Below are positions 24,434 to 34,470 of a stretch of 49,242 nt of DNA, piece by piece (the first letter of the stretch is position 1; every line of letters starts with the position of its first letter). The translations under genes were made by a program, and so were the position numbers. The stretch spans positions 46,505 to 95,746 of the forward strand of contig NZ_MKGQ01000013.1 of assembly GCF_001908105.1 (NCBI RefSeq). Reading direction: 5' to 3'. Source of the DNA: Xenorhabdus eapokensis (lineage in GTDB: Bacteria > Pseudomonadota > Gammaproteobacteria > Enterobacterales > Enterobacteriaceae). The notes beneath the pieces were generated by a model. That model ran no database searches, was not told the DNA's origin, and saw only the letters and a program-made list of their open reading frames with translations.

Positions 24434-26893
24434 CTATTTGGTTTTCCAGATGCGTTGTTGATAATCCTGAATAGCGCGGTCAGCACTAAAGTTACCCATT
24501 CGAGCGGTATTGAGTACAGTACTGCGCGTCCAGCTTTGGGCATCGCGATATCGAGAGTCAATTTGTTTATGAGCGTGGCAATAAGAGGCAAAATCAGCCA
24601 ACACTAAATAAGGGTCACCACCATCAGTCAGGCTGTGTAACATAAGATCAAATGCGTGCGTATCTCCGTGGCTGAATTCACCATTGGCGAGGGAGCCAAG
24701 GAGATTTTTTAGATGATGATCCTGTTGAAGTATAGTTTGTGGGTTATAGCCGCTATTTAGTAAAGCCTTAGCTTCTTCTACGGTCTTGCCGAAGATAAAG
24801 ATATGGTCGTTTCCGACTTGTTCAGCAATTTCGACATTCGCTCCATCCAGCGTTCCGATGGTGAGTGCGCCATTTAAGGCCAATTTCATATTGCCTGTAC
24901 CGGAAGCTTCTTTGCCCGCAGTGGAGATTTGTTCTGATACATCGGCTGCTGGGATCATCAGTTCCGCAGCGGAAACATTATAGTCGGGGATAAAGGCAAT
25001 TTTAATGCGATCACGGACGATCGGGTCATGATTGATCTTTTCAGCGGCATGATTGATGGCAGAGATGATGTTTTTTGCCAGATAATAGCCGGGCGCTGCT
25101 TTGGCACCGAACAGGAAAACACGGGGATGGATATCTAAGGCCGGATTTTCCTGAATCTGCCGATAAAGTGACAAGATATGGAGCAGGTTCAGATGTTGAC
25201 GCTTGTATTCATGCAGGCGCTTTATCTGTATATCGAAAATAGCATGAGGATCAATCTTCAGTCCCATTACCTTATTGACATAATTGGACAGGCGAATTTT
25301 ATTGTCTTGCTTAACAGCTCGATAAGTGTCACGGAAGGCGGTATCGTCGGCATAAGGTTCGAGTTGTTTTAAAGCAGCGAGATCATTTACCCACTCATGA
25401 CCTAATGTTTGGTCAATTAATGAAGAGAGTGCAGGGTTACACTGTTTTAACCAACGACGCGGGGTGACACCATTAGTCACGTTGTGGAATTTAGTTGGCC
25501 ACAACTGGTGATATTCAGGGAACAGATCTGTCACGATCAAGGATGAATGCAGCGCTGCGACTCCATTAACAGCAAAGCAGGCGACAACGCAAAGGTTAGC
25601 CATTCTGACTTGATTGTCATGGATAACCGCTAATTTTTCCCAGACTTGTTGATTATCAGACCAGACTTGTTCAACGGTTTTTTTAAAGCGTCGGTTGATT
25701 TCCTGAATGATGCGATGATGGCGTGGCAGAAGCTCACTCATCAATTGTTCATCCCAACGTTCTAAGCCTTCCGGCAGCAAAGTATGGTTAGTATAGGCGA
25801 AAGTTTTTCCTGTGATTTCCCAGGCTGCTTCCCAACTTAACTGGTATTCATCAAGCAGAAGACGCATCATTTCAGGGATTGCGATAGTTGGGTGAGTATC
25901 GTTAAGCTGGATAACTTCGTATTGTGCTAGCGTTTCTATTTTGCGCCCTGCTTGTTGATGGCGGCGCAGGATATCGGCTACGGCACAGGCACACTGAAAA
26001 TATTGTTGCATCAAGCGCAGCCGTTTACCGGCCTGATGATTATCATTCGGATAGAGCACTTTGGTCAGGCTGGCTGCTTCAATGCCCGATTGTTCGGCGT
26101 GCAGGAACTCCCCATCATTGAAAAGTGACAGATCAAAGGGGTTATCGTAAGCTGCTTGCCATAGGCGAAGCGGTTGGGTTACACCATTGTGATACCCAAG
26201 CACAGGCAAATCCCATGCTTCACCAATCAGGGTAAATGCAGGCACCCAAGTTTCATGGCCATCAGCAGTTGTTGCGATTTCACCACCAAAACCGACGTTG
26301 ACTTTTAATTGCGTGTTATGGCGAAACCACGGATAGGACTCGCGTTCCCAATTATCAGGTGTTTCAATTTGTTGCCCCTCTTTAAAGGATTGGCGGAAAA
26401 GACCATATTGATAATTGAGACCATACCCTGTCGCAGGTTGATTGATCGTCGCCATTGAGTCGAGAAAACAGGCTGCTAACCTCCCTAACCCACCATTGCC
26501 CAACGCGGGATCGGTTTCTTCTTCCAGCACATCACTCAACATGATGCCATCTTCTGCCAGATAAGACTGAATATCGTCATACCAACCAAGATTCAATAAG
26601 TTATTGGCTGTCAGTCGGCCTATCAGAAATTCCATCGAGATATAGTTCACGTGGCGTTGGTTATCAGAAGATGGATTGGCACGGTTTTGCTGAGTAGCCA
26701 AGGGGAGTAATTCAGATACCGCTGCACTAATGGCCTGCCACCACTGATGTGGCGTCATTTCCTGGGCGGAACTGAGGCCGAAAGATTGCCATTGGCGTGT
26801 GAGTGCGGCCTGAAATAAGGCTTTATCGAATCTCGGATTTTTATCTAATGTGGATGATTTTAATGTGGATGATTTTAATGTGGATAGTTGCAT
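24434..26893 (-). CDS. malP: Maltodextrin phosphorylase
   Basis: MalP releases glucose 1-phosphate from maltodextrins with pyridoxal phosphate. The product is 819 residues from the chosen ATG (E. coli 797). Conserved stretches are [65 protein letters not shown] and the cofactor region [19 protein letters not shown]. The frame is open 59 codons further upstream, but ATG at 26893 follows AGGA and fits the family better. The N-terminus carries about 16 extra residues that include a KSSTL repeat made by 15-bp tandem repeats. Confidence 0.96.
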   Translation of the reverse strand: MQLSTLKSSTLKSSTLDKNPRFDKALFQAALTRQWQSFGLSSAQEMTPHQWWQAISAAVSELLPLATQQNRANPSSDNQRHVNYISMEFLIGRLTANNLLNLGWYDDIQSYLAEDGIMLSDVLEEETDPALGNGGLGRLAACFLDSMATINQPATGYGLNYQYGLFRQSFKEGQQIETPDNWERESYPWFRHNTQLKVNVGFGGEIATTADGHETWVPAFTLIGEAWDLPVLGYHNGVTQPLRLWQAAYDNPFDLSLFNDGEFLHAEQSGIEAASLTKVLYPNDNHQAGKRLRLMQQYFQCACAVADILRRHQQAGRKIETLAQYEVIQLNDTHPTIAIPEMMRLLLDEYQLSWEAAWEITGKTFAYTNHTLLPEGLERWDEQLMSELLPRHHRIIQEINRRFKKTVEQVWSDNQQVWEKLAVIHDNQVRMANLCVVACFAVNGVAALHSSLIVTDLFPEYHQLWPTKFHNVTNGVTPRRWLKQCNPALSSLIDQTLGHEWVNDLAALKQLEPYADDTAFRDTYRAVKQDNKIRLSNYVNKVMGLKIDPHAIFDIQIKRLHEYKRQHLNLLHILSLYRQIQENPALDIHPRVFLFGAKAAPGYYLAKNIISAINHAAEKINHDPIVRDRIKIAFIPDYNVSAAELMIPAADVSEQISTAGKEASGTGNMKLALNGALTIGTLDGANVEIAEQVGNDHIFIFGKTVEEAKALLNSGYNPQTILQQDHHLKNLLGSLANGEFSHGDTHAFDLMLHSLTDGGDPYLVLADFASYCHAHKQIDSRYRDAQSWTRSTVLNTARMGNFSADRAIQDYQQRIWKTK
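26847..26887. repeat. 15-bp tandem repeat in the 5' end of malP
   Basis: The unit aatgtggatgatttt occurs exactly at 26847-26861 and 26862-26876, and the first 9 bases again from 26877. On the coding strand it gives the pentapeptide repeat KSSTL. The unit length keeps the frame, so copy-number change would lengthen or shorten only the tail before the conserved MalP fold. Confidence 0.9.
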
Positions 26894-26973
26894 GGCGTTG
26901 CATCCTGTCACTAACAGAGGAAAATTTGGCGAATTATTTACAGGGATATGCTGAAGGTTAGTGGATGGGGAAA

Positions 26974-26983
26974 CATCATCCCG
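26974..26983 (-). promoter_or_regulatory. MalT-box-like site facing malP
   Basis: Read on the minus strand, CGGGATGATG matches 8 of 10 bases of the MalT box with an intact GGATGA core. It lies 81 bases upstream of the malP start. A plus-strand 8-of-10 match, gtggatgggg, is at 26961-26970. Confidence 0.45.
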
Positions 26984-26996
26984 TAAAAATATTCGC

Positions 26997-27006
26997 GGGG
27001 AGGAGC
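26997..27006 (+). promoter_or_regulatory. MalT-box-like site between malP and malT
   Basis: GGGGAGGAGC matches 9 of 10 bases of the MalT box. It lies 104 bases upstream of the malP start, in the 367-base divergent gap between malP and malT. The remainder of that gap has no gene; a half-good CRP match (TGTGACAAGGTGCAAT, near 27078) was seen, but I do not rely on it. Confidence 0.55.
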
Positions 27007-27260
27007 GTAAGGGCGTAGCTATTTCTTTCGAGCTTTTTCGCAATTTCATAGAGAAATAGTCAGGTTGCAACCAAAGAATGTGACAAGGTGCAATTTAACA
27101 CAATGAAATTAATCAACTTGTTTGCAAAAGATGGGCGTTTCTCTACATTTGTTGGTCGTAAGAGAGTGCTAATGTGTAAGTGACTTAATAGTGTCAAACA
27201 AAATTCAGGTATCAGTTTTATTCGTTGCTTTTATTCATTGCGTGTGAGGGGAGAAATTTA

Positions 27261-29975
27261 ATGCTTATCCCATCGAAACTCAGTCGCCCCCTTCGACTCA
27301 ATAATATGGTTATGCGGGAGCGTCTGTTAGAAAAGTTCAATGAAATTGAGGATTATCGACTGGTATTGATAACCAGTCCCGCAGGGTATGGCAAAACTAC
27401 CTTGATGTCACAATGGGCTGCCGAACAGGAGCATCTGGGGTGGTATTCTCTTGATGATAGTGATAATCAGCCAGAACGTTTCGCTAGCTATCTGATTGCA
27501 GCCATTCAGCAGGCAACGCAGGGACACTGTGCGAAAAGTGAGGTACTGGCTCAGAAACATCAATATGCCAGTTTATCTGCATTGTTTGCACAATTGTTTA
27601 TTGAACTTAGTGAATGGCCGCAACCCATTTTTCTGGTCATCGATGATTATCATCTGATCGTGAATGGTCTTATTCATGAAGCTATGCGCTTTTTTCTCCG
27701 CCATCAACCAGAAAATTTAACATTGGTGGTGCTGTCACGCCATTTGCCATCGTTGGGAATTGCCAACTTACGTGTGCGTGAACAGTTATTGGAGATTGAT
27801 AGCCAGCAGTTGGCTTTTGATTATCTGGAAACACAGCAATTTTTTGCCAAGCGGTTAGCCAATCCATTGGATTCTGAACACTGCAAACAGTTATGTCATG
27901 ACGTTGCTGGGTGGGCAACAGCCTTGCAGTTGATAGCCCTTTCTGCCCGTCAATCTGGCAATACGACGGAAGTTTCAGCAAAGCGCCTTTCAGGGATGAA
28001 TGCCGGCCATCTTGCTGATTACCTTGTGGACGAGGTTTTAAATCGCGTGGATCAGAAGACGCGGGATTTCTTACTGCATAGTTCTATTCTGCGCTCTATG
28101 AATGATGGGTTGATTGTTTGCCTGACAGGAGAGGAAAACGGTCAGCAGCGTCTGGAAGACATTGAACGTCAGGGGCTGTTTATTCAGCGCATGGATGATT
28201 CTGGCGAGTGGTTCTGTTTTCATCCCTTGTTTGCTTCATTTTTGCGTCAACGTTGCCAATGGGAAATGGCAGCGAAATTACCCGAATTACATAGAGCCGC
28301 CGTAAAAGGGTGGCTGATGCAGGGATATCCGGGGGAGGCCATTCACCATGCCTTAGCAGCGGGAGATACTATCTTATTACGGGATATTTTGTTGCAACAT
28401 GCCTGGGAGTTGTTTAACCACAGCAAACTCTCCCTATTGGAAGAGTGTATGAATGCACTGCCATATGAACAGTTGCTGGAAAGCCCTCGTCTTGTTCTGT
28501 TGCAAGCGTGGCTGGCACAAAGCCAGCATCGCTACTATGAGGTCAATGCATTATTGAATCAGGCAGAACAATCACTAAAGCAGAAGCAAATCACTATCGA
28601 GCCGGAATTGCTGGCAGAGTTTGATGCTCTGCGAGCGCAAGTGGCGATGAATGATGGACGACCCGCTGATGCTGATGTTTTGGCTGAAAAGGCGTTGGCG
28701 AATTTACTGCCAAATAATCAATATGGCCGTATTGTAGCGATGTCAGTTAAAGGAGAAGTATTGCATTGCAATGGTCAGTTGGCCGGAGCATTGGCATTAA
28801 TGAAGCAAACGGAGCAACTTGCCCGCCTTTGTCATGTTTATCACTATGCTTTATGGGCGTTACTGCAACAAAGTGAAATTTTACTGGCACAAGGTTATTT
28901 GCAGGCAGCTTATGATATCCAGTCCCATGCTTTTGATTTAATCCGTGAACAGCATCTGGAACAGTTGCCGATGCATGAGTTTCTATTGCGGATCCGTTCA
29001 CAACTTTTGTGGTGTTGGGCTCGTATTGATGATTCAGAAGAGGCAGCGCGCCAAGGGTTGGACGTATTGGCCAATTACCAGCCACAGCAGCAATTGCAAT
29101 GTGTTACCCAACTGGCGAAATGTTCTTTGGTGCGAGGTGATATTGATAATGCTCGCCGTTACTTGACCCGCTGCGAAAACTTACTGAGTAATGGGCAGTA
29201 TCACCGCGATTGGCGAACGAATACTGACGAATTGCGTGTCATTATTTGGCAGACTTTGGAAGATAGCAATTCCTTGACTCAGTGGTTGGTACAGGCAGAA
29301 CGTCCAGAAAGTTTTTGTAACCATTTTAATCAAAACCAATGGCGCAATATTGCACGGGCAAAAATCTTATTAGATCAGTATGAGGAAGCTGAATCTATCT
29401 TGGTGAAATTGAATGAATATGCCAGAAAATTGGCATTGGTCAGCGATTTAAATCGTAATCTTCTGTTGTGTAATTTGCTTTATTGGCAGCTTGGCCGCAA
29501 GGCTGAGGCTCAGGGTGTTTTGATAGAAGCCTTGAATTTGGCTAACTGCACAGGATTCATCAGCCATTTTGTTATTGAAGGTGAGTTGATGGCTTTGCAA
29601 CTGCGCCAGCTTATCCAACTGAATATTTTGCCTGAAATGGAACAGCATAGAGCTCAACGTATTCTGCGAGAAATCAATCTACAGCATCGGCATAAATTTG
29701 CCCATTTTGATGAAACGTTTGTAGAACAATTGCTCACTCATCCTGATGTACCTGAGCTTATCCGCAATAGTCCACTCACTCAGCGTGAATGGCAGGTGTT
29801 GGGGTTAATTTATTCTGGTTACAGCAATGATCAAATCGCTACAGAGCTGGATGTGGCAGCGACTACGATAAAAACCCATATACGTAATTTATATCAAAAA
29901 ATGGGAATTACTCATCGACAAGAAGCTATTCAACAGGCTCAGAAATTAATGCAAATGATGGGATTAGGCGTTTAG
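27261..29975 (+). CDS. malT: Maltose regulon transcriptional activator MalT
   Basis: MalT is the maltotriose- and ATP-dependent activator of the mal promoters. The 904 residues match E. coli (901). The STAND-type nucleotide-binding domain has Walker [10 protein letters not shown] (39-47) and VIDDYHLI (Walker B, near 126-133). The long middle part consists of helical repeats. The C-terminal LuxR-type DNA-binding domain includes [18 protein letters not shown] and [15 protein letters not shown]. The start [10 protein letters not shown] follows GAGGGGAG; the frame is open 12 codons upstream without conservation. Confidence 0.98.
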   Translation: MLIPSKLSRPLRLNNMVMRERLLEKFNEIEDYRLVLITSPAGYGKTTLMSQWAAEQEHLGWYSLDDSDNQPERFASYLIAAIQQATQGHCAKSEVLAQKHQYASLSALFAQLFIELSEWPQPIFLVIDDYHLIVNGLIHEAMRFFLRHQPENLTLVVLSRHLPSLGIANLRVREQLLEIDSQQLAFDYLETQQFFAKRLANPLDSEHCKQLCHDVAGWATALQLIALSARQSGNTTEVSAKRLSGMNAGHLADYLVDEVLNRVDQKTRDFLLHSSILRSMNDGLIVCLTGEENGQQRLEDIERQGLFIQRMDDSGEWFCFHPLFASFLRQRCQWEMAAKLPELHRAAVKGWLMQGYPGEAIHHALAAGDTILLRDILLQHAWELFNHSKLSLLEECMNALPYEQLLESPRLVLLQAWLAQSQHRYYEVNALLNQAEQSLKQKQITIEPELLAEFDALRAQVAMNDGRPADADVLAEKALANLLPNNQYGRIVAMSVKGEVLHCNGQLAGALALMKQTEQLARLCHVYHYALWALLQQSEILLAQGYLQAAYDIQSHAFDLIREQHLEQLPMHEFLLRIRSQLLWCWARIDDSEEAARQGLDVLANYQPQQQLQCVTQLAKCSLVRGDIDNARRYLTRCENLLSNGQYHRDWRTNTDELRVIIWQTLEDSNSLTQWLVQAERPESFCNHFNQNQWRNIARAKILLDQYEEAESILVKLNEYARKLALVSDLNRNLLLCNLLYWQLGRKAEAQGVLIEALNLANCTGFISHFVIEGELMALQLRQLIQLNILPEMEQHRAQRILREINLQHRHKFAHFDETFVEQLLTHPDVPELIRNSPLTQREWQVLGLIYSGYSNDQIATELDVAATTIKTHIRNLYQKMGITHRQEAIQQAQKLMQMMGLGV

Positions 29976-30050
29976 TTATTAATTTCTAAATGTGATTTGT
30001 TCTGTATTTAATATAATTAATAGATATTAGTGAATAATTATATGATTTTT

Positions 30051-30076
30051 CAAATTTAAATTAAATTTTAAATTTG
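30051..30076. repeat. A+T-only inverted repeat between malT and the accessory operon
   Basis: CAAATTTAAA (30051-30060) and TTTAAATTTG (30067-30076) are a perfect 10-bp inverted repeat with a 6-base centre. It lies in a very A+T-rich 236-base gap with no clear malT terminator. It could be an operator for the operon that starts at 30212 or a weak terminator; a run of six T lies at about 30083. Confidence 0.5.
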
Positions 30077-30211
30077 CTTAATATTTTTTATGGTGTTTTC
30101 GTGATCGAAATAAAATTTGGATGTGCTTAATCTAGTCTCATCACAGTAGGTATGGCTTTTCGTTGTTTTATATAACGAGTCGTTTAATGTAACTAATAGT
30201 GGTGAGTCATT

Positions 30212-31465
30212 ATGGAAAACAAAAATCATCTTGAAAGTATGCTTTCTCGTTTTATTGGTCATGGTCCTTATTTGAGCATTGATGGTGAAAAATATATTGA
30301 TGCGGCATCGGGAACGTTTAATTTGCCGCTTGGCTATACGAATAATCGGATCGCTGAAAAACTCAAACAACAAATTGATAGATGTACACATTTGAGCTCA
30401 GCTTATACACGTGAAATGTCACAATACATTTTGAGTAAATTAATTAAATATACACCTGAAGGTGTTGATCGTATCTGGCTGCGCGATGTGTCTGGATCGG
30501 GGGCTGTTGAATGTGCTATTCGTATTGCGCAAAAATCAACGGGACGCTCAGGCGTTATTTCGCTCTTTCTTGCTCATCATGGGCAGTCTCTTGCAACCGC
30601 CCAAATCTCCGGTAATGCGTTCAGAATTAAAGACTTCCATATAACTATTGATGGTTCAATAAAAATTCCTGCACCAGCCAGTGTATTAGCGGGGCAATCA
30701 GAGCCGAGTGGAGAGCAATTTGTCGATTTAGAACAGTTTATTCAATTAGGCTCTAATGACAATATTGCATGTCTGATTATTGAACCGATTCAGGGGAATG
30801 GCGGAAACCTGGTTTTTCCGGTGGCTTTCTACCGGAAGCTTAGAGAAATCTGTCGCCAGCATGGCATCATCATTATCGCGGATGAAGTACAAACAGGTTT
30901 TGGCCGCACAGGTACGTTCTTCGCATCGACGGGTTATGCCAAAGAATTGGAGCCAGATATCATCGTCTTCGCCAAAGGAGCAGGGGGTATTGGTATTCCC
31001 ACTGGTGGTGTATTGATGCGTCATTCACTGGATATCCTGGAATCATTCGAACACTCCAGTACCTCTGGTGCTAACCCGCTCTCTTTGGTCGCTCTTAACG
31101 AAATCATCGACATTATTGAAGATGATCATGTTTTGGAAAATGTGCAACAAAATGAAGCCTACTTGCGTGATGGTTTGTTGAAATTACAGGAGCGATATCC
31201 AGAAATTACAGGAGTGAGAGGGGTGGGGTATATGTATGGTTTTGACACACCAACCCCAGATTTTGCAGCGCAGGTGATTGCTACTGCCAACCGCCATCAT
31301 TTGATCTTACGTGGCTCCCGTTATGGTAAAGGAAGGGCAATTAAAGTTCGTCCACCATTGATTTGCACACAGGAACATTTGGCAGAAATTCTGCATAAAC
31401 TGGAGCTGACTTTCTCAGAATTAACGGCTACCACACAGGGACATAAGGAGGCCGTATCATGTTAG
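30212..31465 (+). CDS. Class III PLP-dependent aminotransferase
   Basis: The 417-residue product has the fold-type I class III pattern: SGSGAVE (94-100, phosphate-binding turn), the cofactor-stacking H123 region, ADEVQTGFGRTG (223-234, with D224 for the pyridine nitrogen), and K255 in VFAKGAGG as the Schiff-base lysine. Such enzymes move an amino group to an aldehyde or ketone (GABA, ornithine, glutamate-semialdehyde and sugar-phosphate types); the substrate cannot be read from sequence. The usual SGTEAVE glutamate is replaced by Gly. GGTGA lies 7 bases upstream. It overlaps the next gene by 7 bases. A GabT1-like role on a ketose phosphate is inferred from the neighbours. Confidence 0.85.
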   Translation: MENKNHLESMLSRFIGHGPYLSIDGEKYIDAASGTFNLPLGYTNNRIAEKLKQQIDRCTHLSSAYTREMSQYILSKLIKYTPEGVDRIWLRDVSGSGAVECAIRIAQKSTGRSGVISLFLAHHGQSLATAQISGNAFRIKDFHITIDGSIKIPAPASVLAGQSEPSGEQFVDLEQFIQLGSNDNIACLIIEPIQGNGGNLVFPVAFYRKLREICRQHGIIIIADEVQTGFGRTGTFFASTGYAKELEPDIIVFAKGAGGIGIPTGGVLMRHSLDILESFEHSSTSGANPLSLVALNEIIDIIEDDHVLENVQQNEAYLRDGLLKLQERYPEITGVRGVGYMYGFDTPTPDFAAQVIATANRHHLILRGSRYGKGRAIKVRPPLICTQEHLAEILHKLELTFSELTATTQGHKEAVSC

Positions 31466-32520
31466 CACTTAAATATCATCAAGCCTGGGATGTTGAGATT
31501 CAGCAAGTTGAAGCTTTGTCTTGCATTGAACCCGATGATGTTGTTGTTGATATTGCCGTGTGTGGTATTTGTGGCACGGATGTGGGAATTATTACTGGTG
31601 CTTATCCTGTTGCAATTTCGGGAACCACTTTGGGGCATGAAACCACGGGCGTGGTATCCCAAATCGGTAGCGGTGTGACTCAGTTTCAGGTGGGTGATCG
31701 GGTTGTCGTCAACCCGACTTACTTTTGTGGGCATTGCCGGATGTGTCAGACAGGCAGCCCTAACCATTGTGAGAAAAAACTGGGAACGGAAGCAGGGGTT
31801 TCCTATGATGGCGCATTCGCAGGGCAATATTTGGCAAAAGAAAATTTGCTTATCAAGCTGGATGATCACGTCAGTATGGAGGAAGCTTCACTGACTGAAC
31901 CACTAAGCTGCACAATAACTGGGGTGGATAAATTAGGGATCACTCACACGAATATTCGTGCGGCAGTGGCAGGCGCTGGCCCTATGGGGATGTTGTACAT
32001 TTGGGCGTTGTATGAACGGGGCGTAACAGCCTTTATGGTCGAAAAAAATGAGAACCGAATTCAGTTTGCAAGAAATAATTTGCCGCCAGAATGCCAGTTG
32101 TATTCTGACTTTAATGAAGCCTTAATGCAGGAATATGGCGATACGTCAGCCCTGATTGATTTATGTGTGGATACGACGGGGCAGTTGACTGAATATATTT
32201 TTGATCATCTGGCGCCGGGCGGAAAATTATTAAATGTTGCCCTGAAAGACAAACATGCCAATTTGGACATTATGAAAATTGCAGATAAAAGTCTTTCAGT
32301 AATAGGTTCCATTGATTCCCTGAATAACAGTTTTGAACGTGCTTATGCCATGATCCGTGATGGTGTCATCCCCGTTAAGCGTTTTATCAGCCAGATTTTT
32401 GATTTTAAGGATTACCAACAGGCTTTTCTGACTGTCGGCTGTGATATTGCATCAAAGACTCAAGTTCCTCTCAGTGCACCAAACTGTAAGGTATTGATTC
32501 GTATTTCTGACCTAAAATAA
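31459..32520 (+). CDS. Zinc-dependent polyol-dehydrogenase-like MDR enzyme
   Basis: The 353-residue product is a medium-chain dehydrogenase of the sorbitol/threonine dehydrogenase type. Catalytic zinc ligands fit C38, H60-E61 (GHE) and E147 (EPLSC). Structural zinc ligands fit C90, C93, C96 and C104. The Rossmann motif GAGPMG is at 172-177. The family oxidises secondary or primary alcohols of sugars and polyols with NAD(P). AAGGAGG sits just upstream, inside the end of the aminotransferase gene, so translation is coupled. GutB1 of the Bacillus azasugar cassette is of the same family; the substrate here is unknown. Confidence 0.85.
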   Translation: MLALKYHQAWDVEIQQVEALSCIEPDDVVVDIAVCGICGTDVGIITGAYPVAISGTTLGHETTGVVSQIGSGVTQFQVGDRVVVNPTYFCGHCRMCQTGSPNHCEKKLGTEAGVSYDGAFAGQYLAKENLLIKLDDHVSMEEASLTEPLSCTITGVDKLGITHTNIRAAVAGAGPMGMLYIWALYERGVTAFMVEKNENRIQFARNNLPPECQLYSDFNEALMQEYGDTSALIDLCVDTTGQLTEYIFDHLAPGGKLLNVALKDKHANLDIMKIADKSLSVIGSIDSLNNSFERAYAMIRDGVIPVKRFISQIFDFKDYQQAFLTVGCDIASKTQVPLSAPNCKVLIRISDLK

Positions 32521-32532
32521 TGGACGACTTCA

Positions 32533-33189
32533 ATGAATAGGTGCAATGTTATTTTTGATATCGACGGAGTTATTGTCGATAGTGAACAACTGCATTTTGA
32601 TGTATTGCTTGATGTATTAAGTAATGAATTAAGCAAACAGGCATTTGCCCAAATAAGTGATATTCAACCTCAGCAATTAATTGGGTTAAGTTTGGTGGAA
32701 ACATTAGATAGGGTTGGTTTTCCTCCATCAATGCAGCAAGGTATTACTGAAAAAATTATTTCGCATTATCAAGAGAAATTATCTGTACATTATTTGCGTC
32801 AGGGAATTACTGATTTGATTGCCGCTTTGCAACAAAATGGCACTAACTTTGGGTTTGTTTCGACTGCGCCGCGTAATGTGTGTTTGGCCAATCTTAGTTT
32901 GTTGGATCTACATGAACCACCTGCTTTGATTTCTGGCGATGATGTGGAAAGAACGAAACCCTTCCCTGATCCTTATTTGGCTATGTTGAAATTGAAGAAG
33001 ATGGATGTTCGGCAAACGTTGGTGATTGAAGATACGGATTTGGGGATCGCAGCGGCAAAACAGGCGGGTATTCCGTGGATATATGCCTGGCCCCATGCGT
33101 TGTCGGTGGCAGAGCAGTATGGGCAAGCTTCCCGCGTCATTGAGAGATTAACGGATATTCCCCAGTTTTCAGAGATAAATATCAAGTGA
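32533..33189 (+). CDS. HAD-superfamily sugar phosphatase-like hydrolase
   Basis: The 218-residue product is a HAD hydrolase with a small helical cap (about 17-85), of the beta-phosphoglucomutase/sugar-phosphatase branch. Motif I is FDIDGVIVDSE with D9 and D11; motif II is S110-T111 (FVSTAPRN); K142 (TKPFPDP) is motif III; E166-D167 (VIEDTDLGI) is motif IV. The enzyme probably removes or moves a phosphate on a small sugar-like molecule. It starts 12 bases after the dehydrogenase gene with only a weak GGA upstream. Confidence 0.85.
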   Translation: MNRCNVIFDIDGVIVDSEQLHFDVLLDVLSNELSKQAFAQISDIQPQQLIGLSLVETLDRVGFPPSMQQGITEKIISHYQEKLSVHYLRQGITDLIAALQQNGTNFGFVSTAPRNVCLANLSLLDLHEPPALISGDDVERTKPFPDPYLAMLKLKKMDVRQTLVIEDTDLGIAAAKQAGIPWIYAWPHALSVAEQYGQASRVIERLTDIPQFSEINIK

Positions 33190-33214
33190 TTTTTTATTGA
33201 AGATCCATATTTGG

Positions 33215-33242
33215 CGCTTTCCGCCAGAATTGACGGAAAGCG
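33215..33242. other. Hairpin between the phosphatase and MFS genes
   Basis: CGCTTTCCG (33215-33223) and CGGAAAGCG (33234-33242) form a perfect 9-bp stem with a 10-base loop and no T tract. It stands 25 bases after the phosphatase stop. It may be a partial terminator or an operator-like palindrome. Confidence 0.5.
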
Positions 33243-33250
33243 TTGTTCAA

Positions 33251-33295
33251 AAGGTATGGTTTTAAAGGGTATGGTTTTAAGAGGTATGGTTTGGA
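33251..33295 (+). repeat. Three 15-bp tandem repeats before the MFS gene
   Basis: Three adjoining 15-base units, aaggtatggttttaa, agggtatggttttaa and gaggtatggtttgga, share GGTATGGTTT. The last unit runs into the GGAGGA ribosome-binding site of the MFS gene. Each unit has a possible ATG and a partial Shine-Dalgarno sequence, so copy number could influence translation. Confidence 0.85.
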
Positions 33296-33304
33296 GGAGT
33301 CAAT

Positions 33305-34456
33305 TTGTCTGAAGAATATACAGTCTCTTCAATAAAGCAGCCTATCATAGCAACGCGAATTTCGTTTTTTATTGCGGGATTCAGTATTGCGAGTTGGGCG
33401 CCGCTGATCCCATTGGTGAAGGAAAGGCTGGGTCTGGATGATGGTTCAATGGGGCTACTGATACTGGTGTTTGGTATTGGTTCTTTTATTATGATGCCCA
33501 TCGCGGGAATGTTGGCGACCCGCTTTGGCTGCCGGAAGGTTTTTACCTTTTTTGCTTTATTGGCTGTTTTGATATTGCCGAGTTTAAGTGTGCTCTCAAC
33601 GCCACTAACACTGTCTTGTGCCTTGTTTGTGTTCGGTATGGGAATTGGGGCAACAGATGTGGTTATCAATATTCATGCGGTTAATATTGAGAAAAGAGTA
33701 CATCAGCCGATTATGTCGGGCTTTCACGCATTGTTCAGCTTAGGTGGGATTGCGGGAGCCGGAACTGTCAGCGTATTGTTGTTTTTGGGGATCTTACCTT
33801 TGCAGGTCACTATTGGCGTAGCGGTATTCGTTATTCTGCTATTGTTGCCAACATGGTATGGCATGCTGGATAACACCGAAACGGAAGATACCCCGTTTTT
33901 TGCCTTACCGCGTGGCATTGTTATCCTGATTGGCTCTCTTTGTTTTGTCGTTTACTTGATGGAAGGCTCCATGCTGGATTGGAGCGGGATCTTGTTAAGC
34001 AGTGTACATAACATAAGCAGTCATCAGGCGGGTTTTGGCTATACTTTGTTTGCCATTACCATGACGGCGGGACGATTCTTGGGTGATAAAATTATTGCGG
34101 CCTGTGGGTATCGGCGCGTGTTTTTAGGCAGTGCAATTTTAGCGACGTCAGGTTTTGTTTTGATCTATTTGGCATCCAGCACGACCCAATTGGGAATTTC
34201 TTTTCTGATGATAGGGGCAGGATTATCCAATTTGGCTCCAATGTTTTTCACTGCTTCGGGTCGGCAGAAAGTGATGCCTGATGCGTTGGCAGTTTCCGCC
34301 GTTTCTACAATGGGGTATTCAGGGATTTTGCTTGGACCAGCCATTATTGGCGGCTTGGCACATCAGGTAACATTACATGGTGCTTTTGCCTGTATTGCTT
34401 TGCTTTCCCTTGCATTGTTAGCGGGATATGGTTTGATTAATCCTACCAAAGAATAA
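33305..34456 (+). CDS. MFS transporter, YbjJ-like
   Basis: The 383-residue product has about 12 hydrophobic segments and the family turn ATRFGCRKVF between helices 2 and 3. It resembles the YbjJ-type major facilitator proteins. The start is TTG at 33305, with GGAGGA 6 bases away; the next in-frame ATG (MGLLILVF) would remove the first membrane helix. It probably exports or imports the small molecule made or used by the upstream enzymes; direction and substrate are not known. Confidence 0.8.
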   Translation: MSEEYTVSSIKQPIIATRISFFIAGFSIASWAPLIPLVKERLGLDDGSMGLLILVFGIGSFIMMPIAGMLATRFGCRKVFTFFALLAVLILPSLSVLSTPLTLSCALFVFGMGIGATDVVINIHAVNIEKRVHQPIMSGFHALFSLGGIAGAGTVSVLLFLGILPLQVTIGVAVFVILLLLPTWYGMLDNTETEDTPFFALPRGIVILIGSLCFVVYLMEGSMLDWSGILLSSVHNISSHQAGFGYTLFAITMTAGRFLGDKIIAACGYRRVFLGSAILATSGFVLIYLASSTTQLGISFLMIGAGLSNLAPMFFTASGRQKVMPDALAVSAVSTMGYSGILLGPAIIGGLAHQVTLHGAFACIALLSLALLAGYGLINPTKE

Positions 34457-34470
34457 CAGGGTAAATATTG

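Noticed and set aside
24434..27070. Longer MalP start at 27070
   Set aside because: The 59 extra codons are not conserved, cover the MalT-box region, and lack the ribosome-binding site seen before ATG 26893.
33215..33242. True rho-independent terminator after the phosphatase gene
   Set aside because: The stem is good, but no T tract follows on either strand, so it was kept only as a hairpin.
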